A stretch of DNA of 64,000 nt from Thalassia testudinum. Lineage: Eukaryota > Streptophyta > Magnoliopsida > Alismatales > Hydrocharitaceae. This document shows, piece after piece, positions 22,390-34,166 of the stretch (its first letter is position 1; each line of letters begins with the position of its first letter). The notes beneath the pieces were generated by a model, which saw only the letters and a list, made by a program, of their open reading frames with translations, did not search any database and was not told where the DNA came from. The translations under genes were made by a program, and so were the position numbers. The stretch covers positions 41,850,001-41,914,000 of the forward strand of contig JAZHRO010000039.1 in assembly GCA_037157565.1 (NCBI GenBank), written 5' to 3'.

Positions 22390-23230
22390 GGATGACCAAT
22401 CCTTCCTATTAGGTCAAACAGTAACCTGAAGGATTTTCTTGATCTCCCAGTTTGATAGCTCAGCTAGACCATTAGTTTGGGGGTGGTAATGAGTAGAGAT
22501 TCGGTGTAACACCCTGTATTTGGTCATCAGTGACTTGAACTGAGCGTTTGTGAAATGGGTCCCTCCATCAGAAATGATCGCTCGTAGAATCCCGAACCAT
22601 GAGAAGATGTTTTGGTGAATGAACTTGAGAACAACTTTGTGATCATTGGTTCGGGTCGGAATGTCTTCGATCCATTTGGACACGTAGTCAATAGAGAGTA
22701 AAATGTACTCGAAGCAGTCTGAGATAGGGAAGGGGCTCATAAAATCAATCCCCCAAATGTCAAAAATCTCACATATGAGAATCGACTCTAAAGGCATCAT
22801 GTCATGATGGCTCATGTTGCCCAAAGTTTGGCAACGGTTGCATGCCTTACAGTGACTGTATACATCCTTGAAGATTGTGGGCCAGTAAAAGCCACACAGG
22901 AGGACTTTTGATGCGGTTTTGTGCCCAGAAAAATGGCCACTGCATGCCTGGTCATGGCAGAAAGAGAGTATGTCTTTGATCTCAACTTCTGAGACACATC
23001 ACTGGATAATTTGGTCAGCACCTATGCGGAATAGATACGGGTCTTCCCAAATGTAATACTTGGCATCGGAGTGCAATTTGTCTTTCTTGGCCTTCAGCCA
23101 ATCAGACAGGATCTGATGTGATGTCAAGTAGTTTACTATGTCGGCAAACCATGGAAGCCCTGTACCAATAGTCAAGAGGTGCTCATCAGGAAAATGCTCT
23201 GTGATGGGTCTGGAAGGGTTGATAATCTCA
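22390..23230 (-). pseudogene. Integrase N-terminal and core domains of A1
   Basis: Reading leftward on the reverse strand: the zinc-binding HHCC module (GGHFSGH, then CKACNRC) is followed by the catalytic core. Core landmarks are WGIDFMSPF (first Asp), IISDGGTHF (second Asp) and NGLAELSN (Glu), so the D,D-35-E triad is still legible. An intact protein would join element cDNA to host DNA. The region is broken by frame changes near 22812-23021 and then by the solo E LTR at 22384. The matching A2 sequence is 48430-49818. Confidence 0.85.
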
Positions 23231-23620
23231 TAAGGAAGGCGGGACAAGTGGTCAGCTACCATGTTCTGTCTTCCCGCTTTGTCGCGATCTCGAGTTTGAA
23301 TTCTTGCAACAGCAAGATCCATCAGATTAATCGAGGTTTCACATCCTTCTTCGCAAGGAGATGCCTCACAACTATGTGATTTGAGTAAATAATAACACGG
23401 GAACCCAGGAGATAAGATCTGAATTTCTCAAGGGCAAATACTACGGCTAGTAGCTCTTTCTCCGTAACCATGTAGTTACGCTGAGCCTCATCAAGTGTCT
23501 TGCTAACATAGTAGATGACCACGGGTTTTCTGCCAATTTTCTGCCCCAAACTCACTCCTACAGCGAAGTCAGATGCATCGCACATGATCTCGAAGGGTTG
23601 AGACCAATCAAGGGACTGTA
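23231..23620 (-). pseudogene. RNase H domain of A1
   Basis: The frame contains CDASDFAVG (first catalytic Asp), [15 protein letters not shown] (Glu) and YSNH. The last motif is YSDH in A2, so a catalytic Asp has become Asn by a G-to-A change, which should abolish activity. It continues into the connection ending VADHLSRLP before integrase. RNase H would remove the RNA strand during reverse transcription. Confidence 0.85.
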
Positions 23621-23689
23621 GGATCGGGGCTTAGGTAACTCGGTCACGAAGGATCTCAAATGCTTGAGTGCATTCCTTGGAAATTTCAA

Positions 23690-24927
23690 AAGGTACATCC
23701 CTGGAGAGAAGAGTGGTCAGGGGGCAAGCGATTTTTGAAAAATCGGGGATAAATCAACAGTAAAAACCGACGTGTCCCAAAAAAGATCGGATGTCCCTTA
23801 TTGAGTTAGGTATAGGGAGCTTGGAAATCAAGTTAACCTTGTCTCGATCAACTTGGATGCCGCTCTCTAAAATCAGATGTCCCAGGATGATCCCCTCAGG
23901 CACCATGAAGTGGCTCTTTTCCCAGGAAAGAACCAGATTCACGTCAATACATTGCCTGATATTTGAACCAAGTGCTGGAGGCAATCGTCAAATGATGCCC
24001 CAAAAACTGAGAAGTCATCCATGAAGACTTCCAAATAATCACCTACCATATCAGAGAATATGGCAAGCATGCACCGCTGAAAAGTCGCGGGTGCATTGCA
24101 GAGATCGAAAGGCATTCTTCAGAATGCGTATGTCCCGAAGGGGCAGGTGAACGTGGTCTTCTCTTGGTCCTCTGGATGAATTACCACTTGGTTGTAACCG
24201 GAGTACCCGTTAAGAAAGCAGAAGAATCTATTTCCCGCTAGTTTTTCGTGGATCTGATCAATAAATGGTAGTGGGAAATGATCCTTCTTTGTGGAGGAAT
24301 TTAGTCTTCGGTAATCAATGCAGACTCTCCACGAGTTGGCTATACGGGTCGGTATGACCTCTCCGATTTCAGTCGTGATGGTGGTGAGTCCTGCTTTCTT
24401 AGGCACAACCTGGATTGGACTCACCCATCGACTGTCGGAGATTGGGTAGATGATCCCTGCATCTAACCACTTAATGATCTTCTTTTTCACGACCTCCTGC
24501 AGATTAGGGTTCAAACATCTCTGCATTTCACGCGAAGGTTGTGTGCCCTCTTCGAAATAGATGTGGTGTGTGCAATAAGAGGGACTTATCCCAGTAAGTC
24601 ATCGAGAATCCATCCAATGGCTCTACGATATTGCTGGAGAACGGTAATCAGACGGGATTCCTGATCAGGTGTGAGTCTAGAGTTTATAATCACAGGAAAC
24701 GTCTGATTGGAAACCAAAAAAACATATTTCAGATGATCGGGTAGGGGCTTGAGTTCCAAGACGGGATTATCAGTAGCAGCGGGTGGTTCAGAGTGTGTGT
24801 GAGGAACAAGGGTAGGAGTTATGGGTGTATCTAGATCAGGTTCAGACTCCTTTAATTGAGGGTTTTGTTCTTCTTGTGGTTGATTGGGGATGATCAAGTT
24901 GTCCTCAATATGCAGTTCATCAACCAC
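23690..24927 (-). pseudogene. Reverse transcriptase domain of A1
   Basis: An N-terminal linker (24586-24927, with LELKPLPDHLKYVFL) leads into RT. Motifs in order are VVPKKAGLT, WRVCIDYRRLN, DHFPLPFIDQI, GYSGYNQVVIHPEDQEKTTF, the active-site FMDDF (complement of 24013-24024), GHLILESGIQVD and RSFLGHVGFY. At 24116-24121 a CGA codon seen in A2 has become TGA, giving an in-frame stop in the AFRRMPF region. Further breaks lie near 24540-24590 and 23750. RT copies the element RNA into DNA. This copy cannot produce it. Confidence 0.9.
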
Positions 24928-24950
24928 GACTCTGATATCACATATTTGCT

Positions 24951-25592
24951 CTATAACACCGAGTTAATCCCTTGTTGGGCCTTAAAGATGTCAATCGTAA
25001 GAGTTTGATTCCTAAATTTCAACTCTATTTGGCCCTCCTCACAGCTTATGTTGGCCCTAGCAGTGGCCAAAAAAGGTCTCCCTAGTATAATTGGTGTATC
25101 CCTTGGGTTCTCAAGTGCATCCATATCTAGAACTATAAAGTCTACTGGGAAGTAGAAATCCCACACCCTAACAATAACATCCTCAAGTATTCCCTTAGGT
25201 GACTTATTGGATCGATCAGCTAACTGCAATGTCACCTCAGTCGGTTTAAGCTCGGATTCTTCACGGTGGTTAAGTAGGGATGTGGGTATTAGGTTTATGG
25301 AGGCACCTAGGTCTAGTAGTGCTCTATCAAATTGGGTTTCACCAATTTTACATGAGATCAGGGGAGTGCCTCGGTCTTTTGCCTTGGGTGGGAGTTTACT
25401 TAAGATTACAAAGCTGGCTTGCTCTGACAGTACGATCAGACTCCCACTCTTGGTTCGTGGCTTACGCTGGGGTATACATACGTTTTTCAGGAATCGTGCA
25501 TAAGCCGGTACGTGGTGGATTGCATCCATCAAGGGGATGCTTATTTGGACCTATTCAAAGAGCTTGATTAGGTCCTCCTCAAGAGCCATGGG
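24951..25592 (-). pseudogene. Aspartic protease domain of A1
   Basis: The open frame includes VPAYARFLKN, the active-site DLGASINLIP, TLQLADRS, FPVDFIVLDMDALENP and ILGRPFLATARA. This is the layout of Athila/Ty3 proteases, which cleave the Gag-Pol polyprotein. The stretch is open over about 193 codons. It is separated from gag by a stop in the LFE region and from the RT linker by a stop near 24945. Confidence 0.88.
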
Positions 25593-27544
25593 TTTGATTA
25601 TCCTTTTTCCCTTGGTCAAGGCCTTAGGAAATGGAAGCTTGGTTGGTTCCTCTAGAATAGGTCCAGGTTTTTGATCTGGGATAGGAACATCCTGGATAAC
25701 TATCCTAGGGCTTGGATCACTACCAGGCTTGGAGAGGTCTGGATAAGGTGGATCTTGGGTTGCTTTACCACTACGGGTTGTTACAGAGTTTAATCCTGTC
25801 TGGTTCGGGTTAGGGGTTGGTAAAATGGGTGGCGGCTGTTGATAACCTGCATAAGATGTTGAAGCTTCCATCCCGTTAAGTGATGGAACAGAAGGGGCCT
25901 GATAAATCATGTGTGCGTGGCTTGGATTTGGGTTCATAATGTGCCTCTGGGTCGACACATTATTAGGGTTTGGCAGAGGTTGTGAAGGAAGTGTGCCTGG
26001 TTGACGATAATTCGCCATCTGGGCGAGTTGGTTACGGACCTCTGTAATCTCGTCCTTGTGCTGTTTTTGGATTGCCGCATTCGTTCTTTGAATGTCAGCC
26101 AGTGTTTGGAGGATGAGGGACATTTGGTCTTGGTTTGGCCCAAATTGATAGGTGGGTTGGGCCGAGGCTGAGGCGGCTGATAAGGACGAGGGGCTTGTGG
26201 ATGGGGTTGATAAGGTGGTCTTTGGGTCTGAGAATTTCCTGCCCACTGAAAATTGGGATGATTTCTCCATCCAGGGTTGTAGGGTTTGGAAAATGGGTCA
26301 TTCTGGATGGCATTGAGGTCCTCGCAGGTCTGAGGAGCCTTAGGAAAGTTAGAGTATGGGAGATCAGAGTTCCCCCGACAAGAATAGAGAGGATCGTTGA
26401 TCCCTCCAGTCTTGGACTCAAATAGGGGTGGATACGGGTCCATCCCCAGAGAAGATCAGTGGAAGATGTTTTGCACAGTTTCCCTCGTGGGAGGTGGCTG
26501 TGCGAAAGAGCTTTACGCAGAGGTGGCTCACTGCAAATGCCGAGTCAGCTTGTCCACCTTCTTCTCGATGATAAAGACCTTGTCTAACCGATTGGCCATT
26601 AGCTCCAAGTCGATGGATGCGGACAGGCCCTGCGTTTCATGTGCCCCCCTAAGATTTGTCGATGCGTGGGTATTCATCCGGTCAAATAAACCCATGGAGT
26701 CATTGTTGATGAAGTTCTCACACATATTCTTGAGAATCTCTCATTTCGTGTCCTCATGCTGACCCATGATATTTTCTCCGCAAGTTGCATTGACGAATAA
26801 TCTAATGTCCTCACGGAGTCCCTGGTAAAAAGACTGGACTTATTCCCATTTAGGAACTCCGTGATGGGGGCACTTCCGCATGAGATCCAAGAATCGGTCC
26901 CATGCCTCATGAAGAGGTTCTCCCGTTTGCTGAGTGAAATGAGTAATCAAATGGCGCAAGGCATTTGTCCGACCAACGGGAAAGAACTTCTTCAAAACTT
27001 CGGATTGAAGTTCAACCCATGTGTTGATTGGACAGGTCTGAGTTTGGTACCAATGAGTCGCCTTGTCCATAAGGGAGAAGGAAAACATCTTCATGAGTAG
27101 AATATCCCAGTTTTGTGCATCTGACCCGAAGGTCTGGGCCAAATGCTTGAGCTGTTTGATATGTTGGAATGGATCTTCGGAGTTAGGCCCATAGAATTTT
27201 GGTATGGTATGAATCATATTGGGCTTCAATTCAGAATCAGGTCCTCCAACTGGGATTCAGACTCGAGGCTCGACTGCCACCGCAGCAGGATTATAATGAT
27301 CTCGCATCATGGGACGCTACAGTGGGTTCATAGAGTTCTGGAAGAGGTCATTTAAATGCTGAAGCTGATGCTCAAGATTATTGTCTTCTTCAATAGGTTG
27401 TGCCATAATGGAAGAAGGAGAACTAGGTTCAGAATCAGAAGAAAGGTCTATGTGGAGGGGTTGCTGCACAAACAAGAGTACCGAGGCTTGGCCTCGAGGA
27501 GAGTGGATTTCTAAAGGAGGTTTCAAGGACCTCCTACCAAACAT
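25551..27544 (-). pseudogene. gag of A1
   Basis: The likely start is at 27544 (MFGRRSL), because the sequence from there is also conserved in A2 (MNGRRSL at 44154). An alternative Met (MAQPIEE) is at 27406. Landmarks are PNMIHTIPKFYG, GEPLHEAWDRF, a Leu-rich helix-forming region (LMANRLDKVFIIEKKVDKL), and SKPYNPGWRNHPNFQW, typical of plant Athila/Tat Gag. A long Pro/Gln/Asn-rich tail leads into protease. Breaks are stops near 27317 and 26840, another in the following stretch, and a frameshift near 26140-26180. Gag would form the particle and bind genomic RNA. No CCHC zinc knuckle was seen. Confidence 0.85.
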
Positions 27545-28486
27545 ACACCAATGGATTGGATGAGATTAGAATGTGCTGAACCCAATCAAGACATCCAAAA
27601 TATGTTGGGTGACTATAAAGGTTCTGGGCGGATGATACCCCTGGATCAGAAAGGTCATCCACCTAAGAATTACCTGGGTAGCCAGAGAGGGAGAGTCCCG
27701 CGAAGACCCTTACACGGTAGAGCGTCCCCACGAGTTACAAGGTTTCCCCCACCCAACCTCTCTTGTCACTGAGATTCCAGGTAGACTAGAATGGGTACCT
27801 TGACCTCTTAAGTCTACCACTTTTAGTTAAGAACAAAGTGCTTAGGGTTCTACTTGAACTTTAATCATTTTGAGTGCAAGGTGACCTAATTTAAAGGTTG
27901 GTTGACCCAAAGGATCAACTTCACCTCTTTATTCCTTTGAGAGCTTCTTAGGTCCTTTCTTTTATGATTCAAGTAGATTAAGACCCTAATTTGCTTAGGG
28001 TTTCTCTTGTATAGGTCTTTTCAAACAAGGCTTAGGCACACCTCTTTTTGGAATTTTTGATTCTTTTCTTAGAGGAAGATGTGTCTCTAAAATCCCTAGC
28101 TTGTAATCCTTAAGTTGGCTCTATTTGGTCAGGTTTAGTTGCCTCAGAAATTGGTATCTAGGGCTCAATCAAGAATGTTTTACCCCTAGTTACCTTAAGT
28201 AGATATGCAATTACAATGTGTTGAAAGTAAAAGCCAGGCAACTCTTGTGGATTACTAAAATATGGAAAACAGGTAGCCTTAGATTGATTTTTCTCTTTGT
28301 TTCTCCTTTTCAGATTTTTGAGGGGATTAAAAGAGAGGGTTAAAAAGGTTACCTGTTTCCTGGTGTGGTTGCTGTGCGGCTGCTTGTCAATCCTAGGATT
28401 TTCCTTTCCTACAACAAACACAACAAAAGAGAGAAGTTAGTAATGACTCAGAAATTGTGATTAATGCTTCTAAAATGCCCATTGCT
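27545..28486 (-). other. 5' untranslated leader of A1
   Basis: This lies between the primer site and gag. Much of it is matched by A2 43247-44153 (for example GTCTACC..TTAAGAGGTCAAG and a GGGACTCACCC-like block). It contains no long frame. Packaging signals would be expected here, but none can be identified by eye. Confidence 0.5.
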
Positions 28487-28503
28487 CCCCGGTAACGGCG
28501 CCA
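28487..28503 (-). promoter_or_regulatory. Primer binding site of A1 (tRNA-Asp type)
   Basis: On the reverse strand TGGCGCCGTTACCGGGG lies four bases inside the 5' LTR. It differs at one position from TGGCGCCGTTGCCGGGG in A2, which is the exact complement of the 3' end of plant tRNA-Asp including CCA. Confidence 0.85.
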
Positions 28504-28507
28504 AAAA

Positions 28508-31316
28508 TGATAGTCGTTCGACGGGTTTCACGTGTTTTAAAAGGATATGCGTTGTAGTATACCGCGAAAAACAATTATCAAATTTTATTTATTTATTACT
28601 CAAAATTCAAAAACATTCCGAGGTCAAACTTAGGGAGCAATTCGGTATTTACAAGCCAAAAATCACAAAACTTGAAAGATAATGTTTAGTAATAATGCAC
28701 TGTATGTAAAGGCTAGGGAGTAAAAACATAAAAAGAAACAAATTCTTTTTCCTTTCTTCCTTCTCCTCCTCTCTTTCCTTTTTCTTTGCTTTCTCTCTTC
28801 TCTTCTTTCTCTGTCTTTCTTGTCTCCAAACGTCTGATTCTATGACTTAGACGCCTTAAATGGTGATCTGCTACAGTGCTTCTTCAGGTTTCTTCCTTCT
28901 CCTTGGCTTCTTCTTCTCCTTTCTTCTCTGCAGCAGTTCCTTCTTCTTTCTTCTTCTCTGCTTGGCTTTCCTTCCTCTTTGCGGCAGCTCCTTCCTTCTC
29001 TTTTCTTCTTTTCCTCTTTGGCTTCTTCTTCTTCCTTCTTAAGCTGTTGGGCCTCCTCCTTCTTCTTCTTCTTCTATGCACGACTAAGTCTTCAGCTTCT
29101 TCTTCCTTCAGCTGCTGTGCCTCCTCTTCTTCTCTTCCTTTCCCCGCAGCTGCTTCCTCTTCCTCCTTCCCTGCACAGCATAGAAAAGAAAAACCTACCC
29201 CCTACCCTCCCCGCGCCGCTCTCTCTATTTCTCTCTCCACTCTCTCAGAGCTAGCCAGGTAATCGGGTCGGGTACACGTGCCCAGGACCAAGCCCACCGG
29301 CATGTGGTGGTGGGCGAGGAGTGCGCGGGTAGTCGGGTTAGGCCAGGTCCGCGTAGGAGTGGGTCGCGGACGAGACCGGGTGGTGGGCGAGGGACCTCAC
29401 CCCGTGTTACTTGAGGCAGTAAGCTAAAAACACAAATTCAATATAAATCGCGCACCTCACTCCTGAGTTCACGAGGTGGGACTAAATGTCTCACCCGCTT
29501 CATTTGAGCACCCGCAGGAGGACTTCGCCTAATTGCTGCTGCTGCAGTCGCTCGCTAAGCCTGCTCTCTAGCTAGATGCATGCGTGAGACCCTCGCGCAT
29601 CACCTGGGACTCTTATGCCTAGAGCGCTAGACCTGGAGTGAAGCTTGCGAGCTCCGTGCTTCCTCGTCAATGGTGGAGGGGCGACGAAACCTAAAATGCA
29701 TGAAGATGGCCTCTCGGCCCTATCAGATCATACGAAAACCTTCGCCGTATCACGGCGAAGGTGAGGCGGGGGTTGGCTAGCCGTGGGGTGGCCTAAGCGA
29801 GCATGCCTAGGTCGTATTGTAGCCGTGAAGGTGGGTTAGGTCGGTGGAGCAGGGCAGTGTGTATGGCAGTTGGTGAAGGTGCAGAGGATGATCAGTGAGT
29901 TGGGGCGGTGCTTAGGGACCGGTCGGAGAGGAGGGAGGTGGTCTGTGGTGGTGGAGCAGCCTCGCTGGAGTTGGTGGCCGGAGGTGAAAACGATGGTGGT
30001 GGTAGTGGCAGTCAAGGGGTCGAAACTAAAAATTGATGAAGGGGAAATGAAGAGTAGAGGGAGAGGAGCTTAACTGATGAACTTGGAGCAAAGGGGGAAG
30101 GCGGAGGGCGAGCGGTGGGTACTACCGTCACCAGAGACGAAAAGGCCCAGGAGAGAGATGATGACGACGACGAAGAGGGTCGAAGGGCGTGCGCTGGTAC
30201 AACGCGACGCAGAGGAGTACGGCGGAGATGGCTCTGCCACTGGTACTGTGGCAGAGCGACGAGAAGAGGGAGGGAGAGTTGTCGGAAGCTTCGGGCAGTT
30301 GGCCAGAGTGAGGAGGAGACGAAATTGGGGGGCTTTCTTTGGCCAATTCAAGCTTGAAGGAAGCGGCGGGGTCTAGGCTTCCTTAAATAGGCGCAGGCAA
30401 AGCGGGATTCGCAAGGAGGCGGCGGGCACACCATGCCGAAGGTAAGGCCGGAGGGAGACCCATACCTCTCAAGAGTTTGCAAGAGAGGTATGGGGTGTTT
30501 CAGGACATGGGAAGCTGCTTATGCGATAGGGGGCTCCGTAGGGAGCTCCCCTTTCAAATCTGGGAGCGGCTCCCCATGAGCTCGAGGAGAGAACCTCTAC
30601 GCAAAGCTGCCGGAGGTATGGGTCCCTGTTGCGATGGCAGAGGGACCGAAATGAAGAAAGAGATGAATAAGTTAAGGGGGAATTTGCAAGGGTTTCAAAA
30701 AGTTGAGGGTCTAAATGTAATTTGGAGGACCAATTTGCAAAGTAGGTTATGACAACCTTCCCTTCGGTCCAAATTTTGGTATAAACCTAATTTTGACCAT
30801 ATGGAATCCAATGGTGATGTTGGATTTTAGGTTTGACCATGTTTGACTGGATATTTTGCACAAAAACTTAAATCAGGTCAAATATTAGGCATAGACCCCA
30901 ATCTAGGTCAAAACAGGTTCCAAAGGCCAAATTGAAGGTTTTAAACCCTAGAGGATATTTTTCCATGAATTTTAGAGGGCTTGGTTGATTTTTCTCTTGT
31001 CTAGAACCTTGTGAATCTAAGTGGGTTTGTTCCAGGATTACAGAATGTCATTTAATTCCAAGATTGCACAATAACCCTTTTCTGACTTAGCCATCCCACT
31101 TTTTCTCTTACTAAGTCCAATTGACCTATGTCTAGACCCTTATAAATCCCGTTGATGTACTACAATGGTAAAATTACAGCTTTACCCCTTATTTCATGTT
31201 TTCCTTTCAAATCAGCAATTCCCTGAATTAGGCCTTCCTTTAGGTTATGTAGGAGCTTTTGTTCATTTTATTAGATCAAAGTAAGCTAGTTAGGGTTCAT
31301 GATGAGGTTCTCATCA
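28508..31316 (-). mobile_element. 5' LTR of A1
   Basis: This 2809-bp LTR pairs with 14748-17462, with the same TG...CA ends. It has the low-complexity CTT-rich tract (28870-29190), USE/TATA pair (29442-29482) and first TATA box (30383-30389). It is about 94 bp longer than its partner. An extra block around 29340-29420 accounts for much of this. Confidence 0.9.
29442..29482 (-). promoter_or_regulatory. snRNA-type USE plus TATA pair, A1 5' LTR
   Basis: Reverse strand GTCCCACCTCG (29482-29472), 24 bp, then TTTATATT (from 29447). It is identical in layout to the partner LTR. Confidence 0.5.
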
Positions 31317-32527
31317 CCTTGCAACCTCAGGACCTTTTCAAATAAAAAATGGCATGAAATATCTTTCCATATATGGATTTCAACTTTTATTGGACTCACT
31401 GGAGCTCCAACAAGCTCCGGCAAGTGAAATTTGATCTTCAGCTTGCAGAAATTGAAAAGAAGCTCCAGAATGACTTAATTTTGATCATTGATTTGTTTGA
31501 GGTTATTTATTTGGGATTTTAACACCTGGAACTTGGAATATTGATTCATCTTCCCCAACTCCAACAGAGTTGGAAAAGCCAAACATATGACCAAAAGCTA
31601 CATTTGAGGGGTTTAGAAGTTTCAGTGCAATGCACTGAAGCCATTCATGTCCTTAGAACACATTAACAACCTTCCAATTCTTCTGACGAACAAAGCACCT
31701 TTTGAGTTCAAGCGACGAGCCTGGAACCCTAGTTTCTTAGGTCCAATCATCTATCTAAGGGGTTGAACGAGTTCCTGAGGTTGAAAAGATCCTATCTTAG
31801 GCTTTAATTTCTTGTAAAGAGGCATAAAATAGAAAGTCAATTTTTTAAGCCTTACAGTCAAACCTGAGTTGAAGATCTTGACTTTGAGCTCAATCTGTTG
31901 ATTTGAGGAGTTTGAATTGATTTTGAGATTCGGTTGGATGATTTTAGAGTGATTAGATTGAACTCTGTAAGGAAATTTGTTGGAATTTAAACTCTACCAG
32001 TTTGGGTTATTTTTGAACCCAAACCGTTGGCAGTAGGGCTTTGTTGAAATTTAATCATGATTCCTGCCCAGTTTAGTTTGTTACAACCCTCAGAAGCTAT
32101 TCCAATCGATTAAGAATGATCTTATATGTCAGTTACACCTTTCTCAAGTTTAATTTCAATCTCTGAAGCTTTAAGAGAAGCTTCAAGTTTCTCTACATTA
32201 CCTGAAGCTGTTAAGAGCTCAAAACCTTTACAAGCAATCACAGAATTCCCTGTAGAAACCATTTAGACCCTTAGCTAAGAGAGAAAGTCTAGCCTATGGA
32301 CTCTGTAAACCTGAACACGAATTCCATTTCCAGGAAGTATAATACCGTATAAAACCTATAACTCCGCCCTTCAAATTGAAGAGGAATTCTTCCCCTTAGC
32401 ATTAAATTGACCCTGTAATCTTGTAGAGCTACTCAAGAGCTTTCCAACAAGCTTTGATTCGCTTGATTTGGAGCTCTGAGCTAGGAGATATTGACACTTG
32501 GAGTCAGCTCTGGAAGGGAAGAACTTA

Positions 32528-32569
32528 GTCCCACATCGGAAACTCTTGTGTGCCCGCCTTAGTATAAAA
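32528..32569 (+). promoter_or_regulatory. snRNA-type USE plus TATA pair in LTR D
   Basis: GTCCCACATCG (32528-32538, preceded by A) is a perfect match to the plant snRNA upstream element RTCCCACATCG. It is followed after exactly 24 bp by TATAAAA (32563-32569). In plant snRNA genes this short spacing is the Pol III arrangement. The first run of four or more T beyond the expected start site is at 32871-32876. Confidence 0.6.
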
Positions 32570-33954
32570 GCATTTTGTTCTTTACGCTCCTCAGTCGTCA
32601 GCGCTCGATGCACGGATACCGATTACCTGAATGAGCATGTGTGTGTGTGTGCGAGCGTGTGTGCCTACGAGCGCCTGTGCGGGCGTGCAATGTGTGTGGC
32701 CCTGGGAGGGCGAGGCCTGGGAGGCGATTGGGCCGATTTGGCTCAAGAGAAAATAAATCAAAAATAAAACAAAATAAATCAAATCAGGCGAGGACCTAGT
32801 AGGGTCTAGTCCCACCCTGTAAAGGATGCTGCGTATCCCCGAAAAGTCCTCGCTGCAAATCAAAAACCAATTTTTTGGTTGAGGAAGAAAAATCGGTTCG
32901 GTTCAGCTGAAGGCTAAGTGTTGAAGGGAAAATCACTAAGGGAAGAAGAAAGGCTAAAGAGGCTAAGGGAATAAGGGAAAGAAAGGAGAAAGATAAGGTA
33001 GAAGAAGAACTCGTAAAGAAGAAGAAAGAGAAGGAACAAGCTCTAAGGAAAAAAGCTAAAGACTAAGGGAAGAAAGAGGCAGAACAGAAGAAAAGGAAAG
33101 AAAGGAAGCTCGAGAGAGAATAAGAAAGAAATAAAAAAAAAAAGAGAAAGATAAAGGATAAATAAAAGAAAAGGAAAATAGAGAAAGGTTAAAGAAGAAA
33201 GAAAGAAGAAGAAGAAAAGAGAGAGGCTAAAGAATAAAAAGAAAAAGAAATTATTTTTCTTACTATATTTTTAATTTATTTTTGCTTTTAATTGTTGTAA
33301 TAAGGCATACTTTGTCTAGATAAACTCTCAATTGCCTTAATAAATGCTGTAAATGTGATTTCATATGGAATTTTGCATATTTCTTCACTTTAAATCATTT
33401 TGCGAAATTCATGTTATTAAAATTAACTTAATTATACCTCCTATACCTATAGGATATTTAGAATTAATTGGTGAATTTAAAATAAAGTATACCTCCCAGC
33501 GAACGACCTGGACTCAACCAGTTAAAAAAATCTAAAATGTTAGGCTAATTCGATCCTATACTACTAAACCGACACAAATTCGAGTTAACCAAAGTTACTT
33601 TCTTCTACTCTTAATTAAGTAAAATTAACTTTTTTAACCGAGTTGAGGAGTAGCACGAGCACCATGGACAGGGTGACATTTAGTTGGGGCCTCGAATTAA
33701 AGATCCAACTATACAGATTTGATCAGGGTGGTGATCGGAGTTCAACAACTCCAAGATCGCCCTAATCGGACTTTCGTAGCATTAGATATAATCCAAGGAA
33801 GATCAGAGATCAAGGGCCAAGATGGTGTAAATCCTCACTTCAGAAGACAAATCTGATCGCACGGATGGGTTCGAATTGACGATCGCAGCCCAACAACACG
33901 AAAATTGATCAAATCCAATATCTGTGGCATCATCTACAAGACATAGAAGATGGA

Positions 33955-33976
33955 GATGGCGCCACGTGGCGCCATC
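33955..33976. promoter_or_regulatory. Perfect 22-bp palindrome with central G-box
   Basis: All eleven base pairs match, centred on CCACGTGG (33962-33969). It is the best copy of a palindrome found at the same place in the B LTRs at 4487-4508 and 39884-39905. Confidence 0.65.
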
Positions 33977-34114
33977 CCAACCACCCAACTGGCCCAAGGA
34001 CCCACCTCTACCCTCTCTCTCCTCAGCCATGCGGACAATCTTAGCCTTTGGATCAAGATCCAACGGTTGAGAGAGCTCGCGCCTAAATGCGTAAACGTGC
34101 CTCAAACGCGTGTG

Positions 34115-34166
34115 TAGCACGTTGGTGAAGAGCGCTATGAAGAAGAGGGAGGCGCGAGTTCGAGCC
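34115..34166 (+). promoter_or_regulatory. tRNA-like A/B-box pair in split B LTR
   Basis: TAGCACGTTGG (34115-34125) is followed by GAGTTCGAGCC (34156-34166), partial matches to the Pol III A and B boxes. The location matches that in other B LTRs. A TATA box (TATAAAAA) is further on at 34540-34547. Confidence 0.3.

Larger units (their letters stand above)
14748..31316 (-). mobile_element. Complete Athila-type Ty3/gypsy retrotransposon A1
   Basis: Two LTRs (14748-17462 and 28508-31316) flank a gag-pol remnant read on the reverse strand. The termini are TG...CA, and CCTTG is duplicated at 14743-14747 and 31317-31321. A tRNA-Asp-type primer site (28487-28503) adjoins the upstream LTR and a polypurine tract (17463-17476) the downstream one. 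Domain order is gag, protease, RT, RNase H, integrase. The LTR length, primer site and the YNPGW motif in gag point to the Athila lineage. The copy is dead: it has stops, frameshifts, an RNase H active-site change and a solo LTR in integrase. Without that insertion it is about 13.8 kb. The two LTRs differ at roughly one base in ten over the first 140 bp, by eye, so the insertion is not recent. Confidence 0.92.
13062..33661 (+). mobile_element. Solo LTR of family D (about 4.0 kb), split by element A1
   Basis: The LTR pieces are 13062-14747 and 31322-33661, about 4026 bp. The start TGATGAAAAGCTCATCATGA is related to the Athila LTR start TGATGAGAACCTCATCATGA. The end is GCACGAGCA. CCATG flanks both sides (13057-13061 and 33662-33666). 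Layout parallels the Athila LTRs: a first TATA box (13826), a GTCCCACATCG/TATA pair (32528-32569), a GT-rich stretch (about 32638-32665), a long A/G-rich tract (about 32930-33250) and an AT-rich end. There is no second LTR, primer site or coding sequence next to it, so it is a solo LTR. Confidence 0.85.
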